Shown here one piece after another: positions 62,431-64,000 of a DNA stretch of 64,000 bases. The notes under the pieces were generated by a model, which had not been told where the DNA came from, ran no database searches, and saw only the letters and a list, made by a program, of their open reading frames with translations. This DNA is from Bryobacterales bacterium (GTDB taxonomy: Bacteria; Acidobacteriota; Terriglobia; Bryobacterales; Bryobacteraceae): NCBI GenBank assembly GCA_016713735.1, contig JADJOP010000003.1:271360-335359 (forward strand), in the 5' to 3' direction. Position numbers and translations under genes: made by a program. How positions within the stretch are numbered: position 1 is the stretch's first letter; every line of letters starts with the position of its first letter.

Positions 62431-63164
62431 GCAAGCCGGTGGCGGTGGTGACGGGCGCAAGCCGGGGCATTGGGCGCGGCATTGCGACGGAGCTGGCCAG
62501 GACGCATTCGGTCGTTGGCACCTATCGCGGGCGGCGCTGAGGCGGCTGAGAGCCTGCAGGCCGAGACGACTGCGAGATCATCCAGTGCGACGTCGGCTCT
62601 CGGGCCGACCATGCGGCGCTGTTGGGGTTCGTACAGGAGAAGTTCGGGCGGCTCGATCTGCTGGTGAACAACGCCGGCATGGCACCGCGCGAACGGCGCG
62701 ATGTGCTCGAGGCGACCGAGGAAAGCTTCGATGAGTTGATCGCCACGAACCTGCGCGGTCCGCACTTTTCACGCGCGACGCGGCGCGGAGGATGGTGGCC
62801 CAAGGCAGCGGGCGCATCGTGTTTATTACGTCGATCAGCGCCTACACGTCGAGCGTCAATCGCGCCGAATACTGCATTTCCAAAGCCAGGCCTGAGCATG
62901 AGCGCTCGCAGACCTTTGCCGCGCGCCTCGCTCCCGAAGGTGTGCTGGTGTTTGGTGCGCCCCGGCATCATTCGCACGGACATGATCGCGGCGGTGGAGA
63001 AGACCTACGACGACCAAGATCGCCTGCGGGCTGCTACCGCAGCGGCGCATGGGGAGACGTCGGACTTGGCAAAGTGCGTGCGGGCCATTGCGGACGGCTA
63101 TCTGGATTATTGCGCCGGGCAGGTGATCAACGCCGACGGCGGGTTCCATATGCGGACGCTGTGA
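62427..63164 (+). pseudogene. Short-chain dehydrogenase/reductase (FabG-like), several frameshifts
   Basis: An NAD(P)-dependent oxidoreductase of about 250 residues when pieced together. [20 protein letters not shown] is the cofactor motif, then FGRLDLLVNNAGMAPRERRD. SGRIVFITSISAYTSSVNRA with the catalytic Ser and YCISK with Tyr and Lys come in a second frame. RPGIIRTDMI and CAGQVINADGGFHMRTL come in the first again. Breaks lie near 62525-62580, 62780-62800 and 62890-62960. Confidence 0.75.
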
Positions 63165-63219
63165 GGACGGCCGCTTGAGGGGGCGGAGGAGCGCCGCGCG
63201 CCCCTCACACTGGCGGGAA

Positions 63220-64000
63220 TTAGCAGGTGACCGCGCCCCGGAGGCCGAGCTCACCGAATTGCAGCACTTAAACAGACGCCCGACTTGTACTTCAACTCGG
63301 GGCCTTGAACTGCCTGACGCGCGGCGATCTCTTCGGCCGTGATGGCGATGTCGATCGTGCGCTTTTCAATGTCGATGGTGATCGGGTCCCCTTCGCGGAC
63401 GAGGGCGATGGGGCCGCCATCGATGGCTTCCGGCGCGACGTGGCGATCATGAAGCTGGTACGTGGCGCCGCTGAAGCGGCCATCAGTGAGCAGGGCGACG
63501 GAATCGCCCAAGCCCGCGCCGACGATGGCGCTGGTGACGCCTAGCATTTCGCGCATGCCAGGACCGCCCTTCGGCCCCTCGTAGCGGATCACAAGCTGGT
63601 CGCCGGGGCCGATCTTGCCGTGCGTCACCGCGTCCATGGCGTCCTCTTCGCGATCAAACACGCGGGCCGGACCGGTGTGGCCCTTGCGCTCGATGCCGGT
63701 CACCTTAATGACGCAGCCCTCAGGCGCGAGCGAGCCCTTCAAGATCACCAGGCCGCCCGACTTCTTGATGGGGGCGGTGACGGGGCGGATCACATCCTGA
63801 CCGGCGTCTCCTGGCGCCTGCGGCTTCTTCGCCAAACGTTTTGCCGGTGACGGTGATGCAGTTCTTGTGAATGTAGCCGCCTTCGAGCAGGCGCTGGGCG
63901 ATGACGGGGATGCGCCGGCGCGGTCCACATCGACGGCGGTGTACTTGCCGACGGGTTTGGAGGTCGCACAGCAGCGGCGTGCGCTCACTGATGGCCTGGA
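63220..64000 (-). CDS. ilvD: Dihydroxy-acid dehydratase, C-terminal part, cut by the window and frameshifted
   Basis: Fe-S enzyme of branched-chain amino acid synthesis. The long intact block contains [56 protein letters not shown] and [11 protein letters not shown], all diagnostic. Upstream of about 63790 ([15 protein letters not shown] side) and near 63430-63470 the frame is disturbed. The end (NSVSSAS to AVTC, TAA at 63222-63220) is in yet another frame. The N-terminal half lies outside the window. Confidence 0.85.

Noticed and set aside
1..64000. tRNA or rRNA genes
   Set aside because: Intergenic stretches were read for tRNA arm patterns and conserved rRNA segments; none was seen. A covariance search was not possible.

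Overview
The window is high-GC bacterial DNA, about two thirds G+C. It most likely comes from an acidobacterium of the Solibacteres/Bryobacterales type. That assignment is inferred from gene style: two very large Oar-type TonB-dependent receptors with an N-terminal carboxypeptidase-regulatory-like domain, a VWFA-related secreted protein, secreted glycoside hydrolases, an ECF sigma/anti-sigma/DUF3106 operon, and many start codons that sit 5-8 nt after a TAnnnT -10 box. No rRNA or tRNA gene and no CRISPR array was seen.

Layout, left half. 0-5.6 kb holds transport genes (partial Zn/Cd-type P-type ATPase, CPA2 antiporter, OPT transporter) and a metallo-hydrolase. 5.6-9.3 kb holds acpP-fabF and etfBA. 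9.3-10.2 kb is a solitary cas6. 10.3-15.8 kb has TonB receptor 1 and the sigma operon. 15.8-20.3 kb has thpR, a 3-methyladenine glycosylase, a DUF1877 gene, an apiosidase-like glycosidase and tsaB. 20.3-23.3 kb has a YncE/phosphoesterase protein. 23.3-26.5 kb has flbD-motA-motB followed by two tandem paralogous secreted proteins. 26.5-36.5 kb has a serine hydrolase, TonB receptor 2, an esterase, a nucleotide-sugar-epimerase-like protein, a class II photolyase, a radical SAM protein and a beta-barrel protein.

Layout, right half. 36.5-37.9 kb is a low-GC island with a Fic protein. 38.0-40.4 kb is an argC-argB-acetyltransferase operon preceded by tandem ARG-box-like sites. 40.4-52.7 kb has amino-acid, sugar and acyl-CoA enzymes, a DUF433/DUF5615 toxin-antitoxin pair plus a decayed second DUF433 copy, and divergent VWA/selB genes that share their start-codon bases. 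52.8-54.5 kb is an IS110-family (IS1111-like) element with 11-bp subterminal inverted repeats and a 370-nt right non-coding end, next to a 102-bp tandem repeat. 54.8-64 kb has a hydrolase, hpf, nhaR-like, dciA-like, gatC, gatA, a truncated sodA, a PIN toxin-antitoxin pair, a DsbA-like gene, an SDR and ilvD.

Two large-scale facts need care. (1) Up to about 52.7 kb the top strand is C-rich whatever the gene orientation. After the IS element it is G-rich. This is a strand-skew switch at the element: a rearrangement point, an assembly join or, less likely, an origin. (2) Reading frames break at isolated places in the left part (etfA, tsaB, GH29, zinc-ribbon gene, DUF5615) and very often in the last 6 kb, where every gene is interrupted. 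The pattern fits consensus indels near a contig end better than biological decay, so those genes are annotated as whole loci with the break points stated.
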